Shown here one piece after another: positions 1 to 6,105 of a DNA stretch of 6,317 nt. Under the pieces are notes generated by a model. The model was not told the origin of the DNA, searched no databases, and saw only the letters and a program-made list of their open reading frames with translations. Source of the stretch: DATCKG01 sp036562385 (GTDB lineage Bacteria; Bacillota; Sulfobacillia; Symbiobacteriales; Symbiobacteriaceae); contig DATCKG010000053.1 of NCBI GenBank assembly GCA_036562385.1, positions 1 through 6,317 of the forward strand, written 5' to 3'. Within the stretch, counting starts at the first letter, position 1. Every line of letters starts with the position of its first letter. A program made the translations under genes and the position numbers.

Positions 1-1
1 G

Positions 2-253
2 AAATACCCGGACGGCCGCCTCTTTGTGGCCTGGAAAGGCTACGTGTACGCCCTCAAGCCGGCACCGGAACCCGCCGCCTTCCGTTCCACGAACACCAGC
101 AACCCGCATGCTGCCAAGGAAAAGAAAAATGCGGGCGCTACTTCGTCACGTAGGCCCGCCAAAGATCACCCCTGGCGAAAACCAGCAGTGATCCCACGCC
201 AGGCCCATTCTACCACATCCGAGGTGACAGGATCACTGACGAGTTTCAGGTGA
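2..253 (+). CDS. DDE/integrase-core transposase, C-terminal part only
   Basis: The frame is open from the left edge and closes with TGA at 251-253, so only the last 83 residues are visible. The first residues read KYPDGRLFVAWKGYVYALKP. This resembles the small beta-rich C-terminal domain of Mu/IS481-type integrase-core transposases, where a 'PDG.l.v.~KG' strand pair precedes a basic tail. A basic linker follows, then a DHPWRK motif around residues 51-56 that I recognise from the extreme C-terminus of this transposase group. The codons after DHPWRK run into the IS terminal repeats, and the stop lies inside the second repeat, so the last ~25 residues may be a non-conserved extension. The catalytic DDE core is outside the window. 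An intact parent IS is possible but cannot be shown here. Confidence 0.55.
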   Translation, partial: KYPDGRLFVAWKGYVYALKPAPEPAAFRSTNTSNPHAAKEKKNAGATSSRRPAKDHPWRKPAVIPRQAHSTTSEVTGSLTSFR

Positions 254-266
254 CAAAATCACTGGC
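223..266 (+). repeat. Tandem terminal repeats of the IS end
   Basis: Two direct copies, GGTGACAGGATCACTGAC (223-240) and GGTGACAAAATCACTGGC (249-266), differ at three positions and start 26 bp apart, a little over two helical turns. Such repeats are expected to be transposase binding sites. An inverted 8-mer CAGTGATC at 186-193 matches GATCACTG of the first copy and may be a degenerate further site. Confidence 0.7.
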
Positions 267-268
267 GC

Positions 269-295
269 TTGACACTTTGCCGATCGACCTATGAG
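269..295 (+). promoter_or_regulatory. Possible hybrid promoter at the IS boundary
   Basis: TTGACA at 269-274 is a perfect sigma-70/sigma-A -35 hexamer and coincides with the outermost bases of the IS. The best -10 candidate is TATGAG at 290-295, four of six consensus bases, with a short 15-bp spacer. Transcription from it would start around 302, giving an almost leaderless message and leaving the ribosome binding site upstream of the transcript, which argues against it as the main promoter. Tentative. Confidence 0.25.
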
Positions 296-300
296 GTGAT
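293..300 (+). promoter_or_regulatory. Ribosome binding site of the GH35-like gene; decides its start
   Basis: GAGGTGAT sits 4 nt before a TTG codon at 305-307 (6 nt from the GAGGTG core). It favours that codon over the earlier in-frame TTG at 269, which is really the -35-like TTGACA, and over GTG 296, which lies inside the site. The same AGGTGAT-then-TTG arrangement recurs at the deacetylase gene on the other strand. Confidence 0.65.
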
Positions 301-304
301 TTTG

Positions 305-2689
305 TTGCCCCACACCATCGCACTGCAAGGCGGCTCTTTTCTCCTGGACGGCCGGAAAACGTTCCTCTACGGCGGGGAACTCCACTATTTCCGAGTTCCC
401 CGCACCGAATGGGACGATCGGATCCGCAAGGTGAAGGCCGCCGGATGCAACCTGATCAGCACCTACATTCCCTGGATCTGGCATGAGCCGCAGGAAGGCG
501 AGTTCGACCTGATCGGCCGGACCCGCCCCGAGAGGGACCTGGAGGCCTTCCTGTCGCTGGTGGAAGCGCATGGCCTCTGGTGCGTGGTGCGGCCCGGCCC
601 CTACGTCATGGCTGAGCTGAAGCAAGAAGGAATCCCCGGCTGGCTGCATGCGAAGTACCCGGAAGTGATCTCCCGCACCCGAAGCGGCGACCCCAACCCC
701 TCCCGGGTCATCACCTACATGCACCCCACCTTCCTGAGAAAGATCCGCGCCTGGTACGGGCAGGTCATGCCGGTCATCGCCCGGCACCAGGCGACCCGCG
801 GGGGACGTGTGATCATGGTCCAGCTCTGCAATGAAGCCGGCATGCTCCACTGGGTGACCAACGCCCTGGACTGGTCCCCCGTGGTAATGCAGCGGTTCGG
901 GCGGTACCTGCAGGAGCGCCTGAGCGATCTGGATACGATCAACCGGACGTTCGGCACCGCCGCTGCCTCCCTGGAGGAGTTCCTGGCCGCCTTCCCCCGC
1001 CTCACCGCGCCGGTCGTCCGCTGGGAGTGGGGCCGGTTCTGGCGATCCTACCTGAAGGAGTACATGGAAACCCTGCGGGGGATGGCCTTGGAGCACGGGA
1101 TCGACGTCCCACTGCTGGTCAACGTCCACGGCTTCAAGGATTTCTCGGTCTACAGCCGGGGCACCGAGTACCCGATCGGACTTTCCCAGCTTTACCGGAC
1201 GGCCGAGGTGCCGGATACCCTGCTGGCCGGCGACTTCTACCCCGGTCGAATCACCTATGACACCTATCACGACCTGGTCCTGGCCACCGAATTGACCGCG
1301 GCCATCCAGTCGTCGGAGATGCCGCGGATATCGGCGGAGTTCCAGTCGGGCCGGCTGATGGACCGGCCCCGAGTCTCGCCCCAGGACCTTGACCTGAACA
1401 CCCGTACCTGCGTGGCCCACGGGCTGAACGGCCTTAACTACTACATGTTTGCCGCCGGGGAGAACTGGGAAGACATCGGCCTGTTTGGCCGGCGGCACGA
1501 GTGGCAGGCGCCCCTTGACTCCAACGGCAACCCCCGCCCCTCCTACCCCGTGGCCGCCCGCCTTGGCAAACTCCTGCAGACGATCGGTCCCCACCTGGTG
1601 GAGGCACCGAAACAGGTGGTGACCTACCTGGGTTTTTACCCCGATTATTACCTGACCGAGGAAGTGACCGAGGTCGACCGGGATGCGGTGCAGTCGCTTG
1701 TTGCCCTCCGGGAGCATGTGTTCTGGGACGGAGTGGCGCGGCTGCTCACCCTGGCCAACCTCCACTTCGGCGCCGTCGACCTCCTGCGGGCCACGGAAGC
1801 CGAACTGGCGGACCTGCCGACCCTCTGGGTGTTCGCCAGCGAGCGGATGGACCAGGAGGTCCAGGCCAAACTGCTCACCTACGTGGAGCAGGGCGGCAGC
1901 CTGGTCCTCTTCCCCACCCTTCCCACCCGGAACCTGGATGCCACGCCCTGCACCCTGCTGAGGGACGGGCTCAGGGCAGGTAAGGGCCAGCGGATAAACG
2001 CCCGGAGCCTGGTGACGATCCTCGGCTGGGACTCGGTCTTTGCCACCGGCTGCACCCTCTACCCCGATCACAGGGGCGAGACCATCGCGACCTGCGGCGG
2101 CCAGCCGTGTGGGTTCCGTATAAAGGTAGGCCGGGGCCAGGCGCTGGTGCTCGGCGTCGATCTTTCCGCCGATTACGACTGGTACGTGGACCTCATCCGC
2201 GACCTGGCAGCCGAAGCCGGGGTGACCGCCCGCTGGGAGAGCACCAACCGGTTCATCTCGGTGGTGGAACGCCGGGGCGCCGGTCCGGCCTTCCTGTTCG
2301 TCACGAACTACGACGAGGTGCCCCACCGGGGCCAGATCCGGCGGGAGGGCGAGATGCTTTTCGACGGGGCCGAGGTAGCGCTGGCACCGCGCTCCGGGTT
2401 GATTCTGCCCCTCGACCTGCCCCTGGGCCACGGTTTGACGCTCCGGTACAGCACCGCCGAACTGTTGGCCTGGGACGGCGAATGGCTGGAGATCGCCGGG
2501 ACCTGCCCGTCCACAGCCGTGCTCTGCCTCGAAGGCGCTGTGGCCGCGGAAGGCGACGCGGTGCTCGATCAACACCGGGAAGGATCCCTGCTGAAAATCC
2601 GGGCGGCGGTCTCCCGTGAGCCGGTCCGCTTGAGGGTCCGCCTGGCCGGACCGGAGGGGCCGGCGTGCGGTCACAACCAGGAGGGATGA
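305..2689 (+). CDS. GH35-like beta-galactosidase with GH42-like C-terminal region
   Basis: A 794-aa clan GH-A glycoside hydrolase, expected to remove terminal beta-linked sugars (most likely galactose) by a retaining mechanism. Residues ~10-400 form the TIM barrel. GGELHYFRVPR (23-33), STYIPWIWHEP (52-62) and VRPGPYVMAE (95-104) are clear GH35 signatures. QLCNEAG gives the acid/base Glu177, and ISAEFQSG gives the probable nucleophile Glu345. Classical GH35 has QxENEYG, so the Cys before NE is a departure. Residues ~437-645 resemble the glutamine-amidotransferase-like trimerisation domain of GH42, including a conserved-looking EQGGSLVLFP strand near 535. A beta-rich domain ends the protein. 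There is no signal peptide, so it is cytoplasmic. Start chosen from the GAGGTGAT site. It is the first gene of a two-gene operon, directly beside an IS end. The substrate is not determined; beta-glucosidase, beta-glucosaminidase or other activities remain possible. Confidence 0.8.
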   Translation: MPHTIALQGGSFLLDGRKTFLYGGELHYFRVPRTEWDDRIRKVKAAGCNLISTYIPWIWHEPQEGEFDLIGRTRPERDLEAFLSLVEAHGLWCVVRPGPYVMAELKQEGIPGWLHAKYPEVISRTRSGDPNPSRVITYMHPTFLRKIRAWYGQVMPVIARHQATRGGRVIMVQLCNEAGMLHWVTNALDWSPVVMQRFGRYLQERLSDLDTINRTFGTAAASLEEFLAAFPRLTAPVVRWEWGRFWRSYLKEYMETLRGMALEHGIDVPLLVNVHGFKDFSVYSRGTEYPIGLSQLYRTAEVPDTLLAGDFYPGRITYDTYHDLVLATELTAAIQSSEMPRISAEFQSGRLMDRPRVSPQDLDLNTRTCVAHGLNGLNYYMFAAGENWEDIGLFGRRHEWQAPLDSNGNPRPSYPVAARLGKLLQTIGPHLVEAPKQVVTYLGFYPDYYLTEEVTEVDRDAVQSLVALREHVFWDGVARLLTLANLHFGAVDLLRATEAELADLPTLWVFASERMDQEVQAKLLTYVEQGGSLVLFPTLPTRNLDATPCTLLRDGLRAGKGQRINARSLVTILGWDSVFATGCTLYPDHRGETIATCGGQPCGFRIKVGRGQALVLGVDLSADYDWYVDLIRDLAAEAGVTARWESTNRFISVVERRGAGPAFLFVTNYDEVPHRGQIRREGEMLFDGAEVALAPRSGLILPLDLPLGHGLTLRYSTAELLAWDGEWLEIAGTCPSTAVLCLEGAVAAEGDAVLDQHREGSLLKIRAAVSREPVRLRVRLAGPEGPACGHNQEG
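2679..2685 (+). promoter_or_regulatory. Ribosome binding site of the GH2 gene
   Basis: AGGAGGG lies 7 nt before the GTG start at 2693 and overlaps the last codons of the upstream gene, whose TGA is at 2687-2689. This supports translational coupling and a GTG start. Confidence 0.85.
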
Positions 2690-2692
2690 TCC

Positions 2693-4735
2693 GTGGGCAA
2701 GGTTTCACTCAACGGCACCTGGGAGGCACTCCCCTGCCCGCCCGGTCAGACCTGGACATACGACCGGCTGCCGGCCGGCGGGTGGCGGCCCATCGCCGTT
2801 CCCGCTAACTGGCATCTGGCCGGCCACCCGCACCATCACGGAACCGTTTGGTACCGCCGGCGCTTCCCCGCGATCCGGGGCGAGCGGGTGTGGCTGGTCT
2901 TCACCGGAGTCGATTACTACGCGGAGGTCTACCTGAACGGGTGCCGGCTGGGCGCCCACGAGGGCTATTTTCAGCCCTTCCGGTTCGAAGTCACCGACCT
3001 GCTCCAGCCCCAGAACGAGCTACTGGTGAAGGTCGACTCCCCCTTCGAGGAACCGGGGGTCTGGCCCGACAAGAAGCGACTTCTGAAGGGGATCTTCAGT
3101 CACCACGACGCCCGTCCAGGTGCCTGGGACCTGCAGCGCGGGCAGGATGGCAACACCGGCGGCATTTGGAACGACGTCTACCTCGAGACCACCGGGCAGA
3201 CGGCGCTGCGGCGGGTAAAGCTCACCCCCTTCCTCCAGCCGAACGGCAGCGCCCGGGTGGTGGTCCGCCTGGTCACCGACGGACCGGAAGCCGAGATGAC
3301 GGCGATCCTGTGCGACCCGGACGGCCGAGAGATCGGCGTACGAAGCGGCACCGTGCGTGAGGAGGCCACCTTCGTCTTCCACGTGGCGGAACCCCGTCTC
3401 TGGTGGACCTGGGACCTGGGGGACCAGACGCTTTATACCCTGAAGGTGCTCGACCAGACGGTCACCTTCGGCATCCGGGAAATCCGGGTCGACCCCGACC
3501 GGCGGTGGTGGCTGAACGGCAGGCCCTTCTTTCCCCGGGGTACCAACCTGATTCCGACCCAGTGGCTCTCGGAGTACGACGAGGCGATGATCGAGCGGGA
3601 CGTGGCGCTCATGCGGGGAGCCAACCTGAATGCCGTCCGGATTCACGCCCACGTGGGCCGCGACGAACTGTACCAGGCCCTGGACCGGGCGGGCATTTTG
3701 GTTTGGCAGGACTTTGCCCTCCAGTGGAGCTACGAGGAGAGCGACGACCTCTTTGCCCGGGCCTGCCACCAGATCCGTGAAATGGTCCGGCTGCTGGAAA
3801 ATCACCCGTGCGTCGCGGTCTGGTGCTGCCACAACGAGCCCAGCGTCAACCGGCACAGCCTCGACCCGCTGCTCGCCGCCGCGGTGCGGGAAGAGGACGG
3901 CTCCCGCCCGGTCATGGAAGCTTCCGATTTCTCCGAACACGCTTACCCCGGCTGGTACTTCGGAGAGGCAGCCGGGTACGAGGCGCTGCCGGGCAAGCCC
4001 TTCGTCAACGAGTACGGCGCCCAGGCCCTCCCCTGCCGGGAGATGCTGGAGGAGATGTTCAGCCCGGAGCAACTCTGGCCGCCGGACTGGGAGGCCTGGA
4101 AATACCACGACTTTCAGTATGACGAGACCTTCCACGTGGCCGGCATCGCCATGGGAAACAGCCTCGGGGAGTTCATCGCCAACTCACAACGCTACCAGTA
4201 CCATCTGATCAAGCAGGCGACGGAGCGGTACCGGCGGGCCAAGTGGCAACCGATGACCGGGGTCTTCCAGTTCATGTTGGTGGACTGCTGGCCGGCCATC
4301 ACCTGGTCGGTCTGCGACTACCGCCGCCGGCCGAAGCTGGGCTACGAAGCACTCCGGCTGTCCATGCAACCCGTCCTGGCTTCCCTGGTCATGGGCCGTC
4401 GGAAGGTACCCCCCACCCGGGCCTACCTGGATGAACTCTGGATTGTGAGCGACCTGCTGGAGCCGATCCCCGGGGCCAAGGTGCGCATCGCCCTCCTCAC
4501 CCCCGACGGCCAGGTCGTCGATGAAGACCGGTTCACCATCGATATCGAGGCCGACAGCAGCAAATGCGTTGCCTCACGGTCGCTGCGGCATGACCGCTGG
4601 GTCGTGCCGGCCGGCACCACACCCGGGCGGTACACCGTGCGGGTGGAGATTCGCCAGGGCGGGCGGCTGATCTCCGAGAACCAGGAAGAGATCGAGGTGG
4701 TGCAGGTCCACGGCCTGCACGAACAGGTATTCTGA
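2693..4735 (+). CDS. GH2 family glycosidase, beta-mannosidase-like
   Basis: A 680-aa retaining glycoside hydrolase. Residues 1-~160 are the GH2 sugar-binding jelly roll, beginning with SLNGTWE and containing the typical WYRRRF and VYLNG strands. Residues ~165-260 are an Ig-like domain, ~260-560 the TIM barrel, and ~565-680 a C-terminal beta domain. NGRPFFPRGTN (~275), GILVWQDF and the DCWPAITWS segment (~530) resemble beta-mannosidase and exo-beta-glucosaminidase members rather than LacZ. HNEP gives acid/base Glu382, and FVNEYG gives nucleophile Glu440. At 680 residues it is shorter than many GH2 mannosidases of 800 or more. No signal peptide is seen, so it is cytoplasmic. It follows the GH35-like gene after 3 bp, so the two are co-transcribed and probably act on the same imported oligosaccharide. 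GH2 membership is secure; the sugar specificity is inference. Confidence 0.82.
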   Translation: MGKVSLNGTWEALPCPPGQTWTYDRLPAGGWRPIAVPANWHLAGHPHHHGTVWYRRRFPAIRGERVWLVFTGVDYYAEVYLNGCRLGAHEGYFQPFRFEVTDLLQPQNELLVKVDSPFEEPGVWPDKKRLLKGIFSHHDARPGAWDLQRGQDGNTGGIWNDVYLETTGQTALRRVKLTPFLQPNGSARVVVRLVTDGPEAEMTAILCDPDGREIGVRSGTVREEATFVFHVAEPRLWWTWDLGDQTLYTLKVLDQTVTFGIREIRVDPDRRWWLNGRPFFPRGTNLIPTQWLSEYDEAMIERDVALMRGANLNAVRIHAHVGRDELYQALDRAGILVWQDFALQWSYEESDDLFARACHQIREMVRLLENHPCVAVWCCHNEPSVNRHSLDPLLAAAVREEDGSRPVMEASDFSEHAYPGWYFGEAAGYEALPGKPFVNEYGAQALPCREMLEEMFSPEQLWPPDWEAWKYHDFQYDETFHVAGIAMGNSLGEFIANSQRYQYHLIKQATERYRRAKWQPMTGVFQFMLVDCWPAITWSVCDYRRRPKLGYEALRLSMQPVLASLVMGRRKVPPTRAYLDELWIVSDLLEPIPGAKVRIALLTPDGQVVDEDRFTIDIEADSSKCVASRSLRHDRWVVPAGTTPGRYTVRVEIRQGGRLISENQEEIEVVQVHGLHEQVF

Positions 4736-4743
4736 GGCACAAG

Positions 4744-4771
4744 AATCCCCCCACAGGTGCGTGGGGGGATT
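4744..4771 (+). terminator. Hairpin between convergent genes, probable bidirectional terminator
   Basis: AATCCCCCCAC (4744-4754) and GTGGGGGGATT (4761-4771) form a perfect 11-bp stem around a 6-nt loop. It begins 8 bp after the GH2 stop and ends 4 bp before the deacetylase stop on the other strand. No long T-run follows on either strand (TTCC on the plus side, ATTCTTG on the minus side), but the G/C core and position between tail-to-tail genes fit a shared terminator. Confidence 0.75.
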
Positions 4772-4775
4772 TCCG

Positions 4776-5633
4776 TCATACGCCATGGCAGGTGGACGCG
4801 ACCGTACTGCCTTCCGGATCGACCAGCCTGGCAAACTGACAGAGGTCCGTACCGGGAAACACGATCACGCGGTTCAGCGTATATGAATCCGCGTCTTTCG
4901 ACACGTAGCCGTGCTGGGTGGTGAACGCCAGCTTGAGGCCTGCCGCCTTAAGTACTTCGATCACGTCCGCATCGTAAACGCCGTAAGGGTATGCAAAGGC
5001 GGTGACAGGCCGCAGCCCATGGAGCGTCAGGGAACGGTTCAGCCTTTCCAGATCGCTGCGGATCTCCCCGGCCGGCCAGGTGGTGAGGACAGGGACCCCG
5101 TCCACCAATCGATGGCCATCATGGGTGTGTCCCTGAATCTCCACCAGTCCCGACGCCTCCATCTCCTGCATTTGCTCCCAGGAGAGGTATGACAGGGAGC
5201 CGGTTCGCTGCCCGGAAAGGCCGGTCACCATGAAGACCACAGCCTGAAAACCGTAGCGCTTCAGTATCGGGTAGGCGTATTGGTACATAGACTCGTAGCC
5301 GTCATCGAAGGTGATCAGTACGGATCTGGGCGGCAGTTCCGTCTCTCCTTGAAGCCAGCGGAAGAGATCATCGGTGGAGATGGTCGTGTATCCGTGGTCA
5401 TGGAGCCACTGCATCTGAGCTGCAAATTCTTCCACGCTGACGATGGCACCGTTCTCGCTGCCGGCCCCTGGCTTTAGGTCATGATACAGGAGGACAGGAA
5501 TCTGCTGCTTCGAGCCCGTGGTCGCCTCTGGTCGCAGCGATGCCGCTGGGTTGGCGCCCAGCACACGGGGACTCATGAGGCCCAGGATAAGCAGTACGAC
5601 CATCAAGACGATCAGAGTAGCCCTGTTCCACAA
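4776..5633 (-). CDS. Polysaccharide deacetylase (CE4/NodB domain), membrane-anchored or secreted
   Basis: A 285-aa protein expected to remove acetyl groups from an N-acetylated surface polysaccharide or peptidoglycan sugar, using a divalent metal. Residues 2-26 are a hydrophobic signal peptide or anchor ending near RVLGA, with no lipobox Cys. The NodB domain follows: IPVLLYHD at the start, TFDDG at 108-112 (catalytic base Asp110, metal ligand Asp111), HTHDGH at 169-174 (metal-binding His), and AFAYPYG at 212-218. The HTxDxH spacing resembles the PgaB/IcaB-like branch rather than the HSxxHP branch. The TTG start at 5633 is chosen because AGGTGAT lies 4 nt upstream; a GTG at 5642 would add three residues but lacks an RBS. 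The gene is transcribed alone, towards the glycosidase operon. The exact polymer is unknown. Confidence 0.85.
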   Translation of the reverse strand: MWNRATLIVLMVVLLILGLMSPRVLGANPAASLRPEATTGSKQQIPVLLYHDLKPGAGSENGAIVSVEEFAAQMQWLHDHGYTTISTDDLFRWLQGETELPPRSVLITFDDGYESMYQYAYPILKRYGFQAVVFMVTGLSGQRTGSLSYLSWEQMQEMEASGLVEIQGHTHDGHRLVDGVPVLTTWPAGEIRSDLERLNRSLTLHGLRPVTAFAYPYGVYDADVIEVLKAAGLKLAFTTQHGYVSKDADSYTLNRVIVFPGTDLCQFARLVDPEGSTVASTCHGV

Positions 5634-5637
5634 TGGT

Positions 5638-5644
5638 ATCACCT
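5638..5644 (-). promoter_or_regulatory. Ribosome binding site of the deacetylase; decides its start
   Basis: On the minus strand AGGTGAT is followed by ACCA and then TTG (5633-5631). The GTG inside this motif is the longest possible start, but it has only A/T-rich sequence before it. Confidence 0.65.
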
Positions 5645-5664
5645 ATAAATATGAGGTGTTTTTT

Positions 5665-5693
5665 ATGATATCTACGAAAAATGCGTGCCGCAA
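5665..5693 (-). promoter_or_regulatory. Promoter of the deacetylase gene
   Basis: Read on the minus strand, TTGCGG (5693-5688) and TATCAT (5670-5665) are separated by 17 bp. The -10 matches five of six consensus bases and the -35 keeps the TTG. An A-rich stretch follows at the expected start, leaving a leader of roughly 25 nt that contains the RBS. Confidence 0.55.
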
Positions 5694-5742
5694 GGGGAAC
5701 CTCTGATCGCCACTGCCCGAGGGCCAAATGCGCACAATACCA

Positions 5743-5780
5743 AACGGGCCTTCCTCCGAAGATCGGTAGGAAGGCCCGTT
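5743..5780. terminator. Strong hairpin upstream of the IS1182-like transposase
   Basis: AACGGGCCTTCCT (5743-5755) and AGGAAGGCCCGTT (5768-5780) are a perfect 13-bp inverted repeat. The 12-nt interior contains a further CCG/CGG pair around AAGAT. No T-run follows on the plus strand. It could be a terminator, or part of the IS left end that shields the transposase gene from outside transcription. Which role applies cannot be decided from this window. Confidence 0.5.
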
Positions 5781-5790
5781 CAGACTGTAG

Positions 5791-5829
5791 ACAAAAAGCG
5801 GGTACCCCCTCGCGGGTGCCCGTTTTTGT
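5791..5829 (+). terminator. Rho-independent terminator before the transposase gene
   Basis: ACAAAAA (5791-5797) pairs with TTTTTGT (5823-5829), and CGGGTACCC (5799-5807) pairs with GGGTGCCCG (5814-5822) with one G-T wobble and a bulged G at 5798. The right arm ends in a five-T run, so it can terminate plus-strand transcription before the transposase start at 5875. A- and T-rich arms make it effective on both strands. Hairpins in this position are seen in IS elements that block read-through into the transposase. Confidence 0.7.
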
Positions 5830-5874
5830 TAGTAGAATGGTAGTGCAAGCATTAATTTCCGGCGGTGATTTGCT

Positions 5875-6105
5875 ATGCTGCGGGACCGGACGAATGTGCA
5901 GTCGCAGTACGAAATGGTCTTGCTCGAAGATCTAGTGCCTCAAGACCACCTGCTGCGTAAGATCCAGGCGATCCTCGACACGAACTTCATCCGGGAACAG
6001 ACCAGGGAGTACTACAGCAAGCGGGGACGCCCGGCCATTGATCCCGTCGTCCTCGTAAAGATGGAACTGATCGCCTATCTCTACGGGATTCGCTCGGATC
6101 GCCGG
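5875..6105 (+). pseudogene. IS1182-family transposase, N-terminal fragment
   Basis: Starts at ATG 5875 after a GGTGAT site and gives 77 residues of recognisable transposase. MLRDRTNVQSQYEMV opens the protein, DLVPQDHLLRKI follows, then GRPAIDPVVLVKM and YLYGIRSDRR. These are hallmarks of the DUF772 N-terminal domain of IS1182/IS5-type transposases, where the next residues normally read like QLEREI..N.AYRWF. Here the match stops after RSDRR near 6105. The frame stays open to a TAA at 6304, but the extra 66 residues are Arg/Ser/Pro-rich antisense of a reverse transcriptase and have no transposase character. The DDE_Tnp_1 catalytic domain is missing, so it cannot be functional as it stands. Confidence 0.85.

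Larger units (their letters stand above)
1..274 (+). mobile_element. Right-hand end of an insertion sequence (partial)
   Basis: The stretch holds the tail of a transposase frame followed by two copies of an 18-bp GGTGACARRATCACTGRC motif spaced 26 bp apart. Tandem repeats of the form GTGACA..TCACTG at the ends are characteristic of a group of DDE-transposase insertion sequences common in Bacillota, which I place near the ISNCY/IS481-like integrase-core group from memory. Read inward, the end would begin TGTCAAG, so position 274 is the likely outer boundary. The left end and the target duplication lie outside the window and cannot be checked. Family assignment is uncertain; that this is an IS end is fairly likely. 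Confidence 0.6.
253..305 (+). repeat. Inverted repeat linking the IS end to the glycosidase start region
   Basis: ACAAAATCAC at 253-262, inside the second IS terminal repeat, is perfectly complementary to GTGATTTTGT at 296-305, which spans the end of the ribosome binding site and touches the start codon of the glycosidase gene. In a transcript reading out of the IS this could form a 10-bp stem with a 33-nt loop that hides the start region. The complementarity is seen directly; a regulatory effect is inference. Confidence 0.4.
5743..6105 (+). mobile_element. Truncated IS1182-family element, left part only
   Basis: It contains the start of an IS1182-type transposase and upstream hairpins probably belonging to the same element. 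The right part, including the catalytic domain and right terminal repeat, is absent and replaced by reverse transcriptase sequence on the opposite strand. The left boundary is uncertain: it may lie at the first hairpin (5743) or nearer CAGACTG at 5781, because without the right end no terminal inverted repeat can be matched. Confidence 0.6.

Noticed and set aside
269..304. TTG at 269 as start of the GH35-like protein
   Set aside because: It is the TTG of TTGACA at the IS edge and has no RBS. The added residues do not match the family, and GAGGTGAT at 293-300 points to TTG 305.
233..2674. An 813-codon open frame on the minus strand, antisense to the GH35-like gene
   Set aside because: Its protein is rich in Gly, Pro, Val, Gln and His with no recognisable domain, as expected when the strand opposite a GC-rich gene lacks stops. 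The plus strand carries clear GH35 motifs.
3020..4135. A 371-codon minus-strand frame antisense to the GH2 gene
   Set aside because: Low-complexity Gly/Val/Pro composition and no motifs. The GH2 catalytic motifs on the plus strand explain the region.
5681..5935. An 84-codon plus-strand frame spanning the hairpins and the transposase start
   Set aside because: It runs through two hairpins, has no RBS, and overlaps the well-supported transposase start in another frame.
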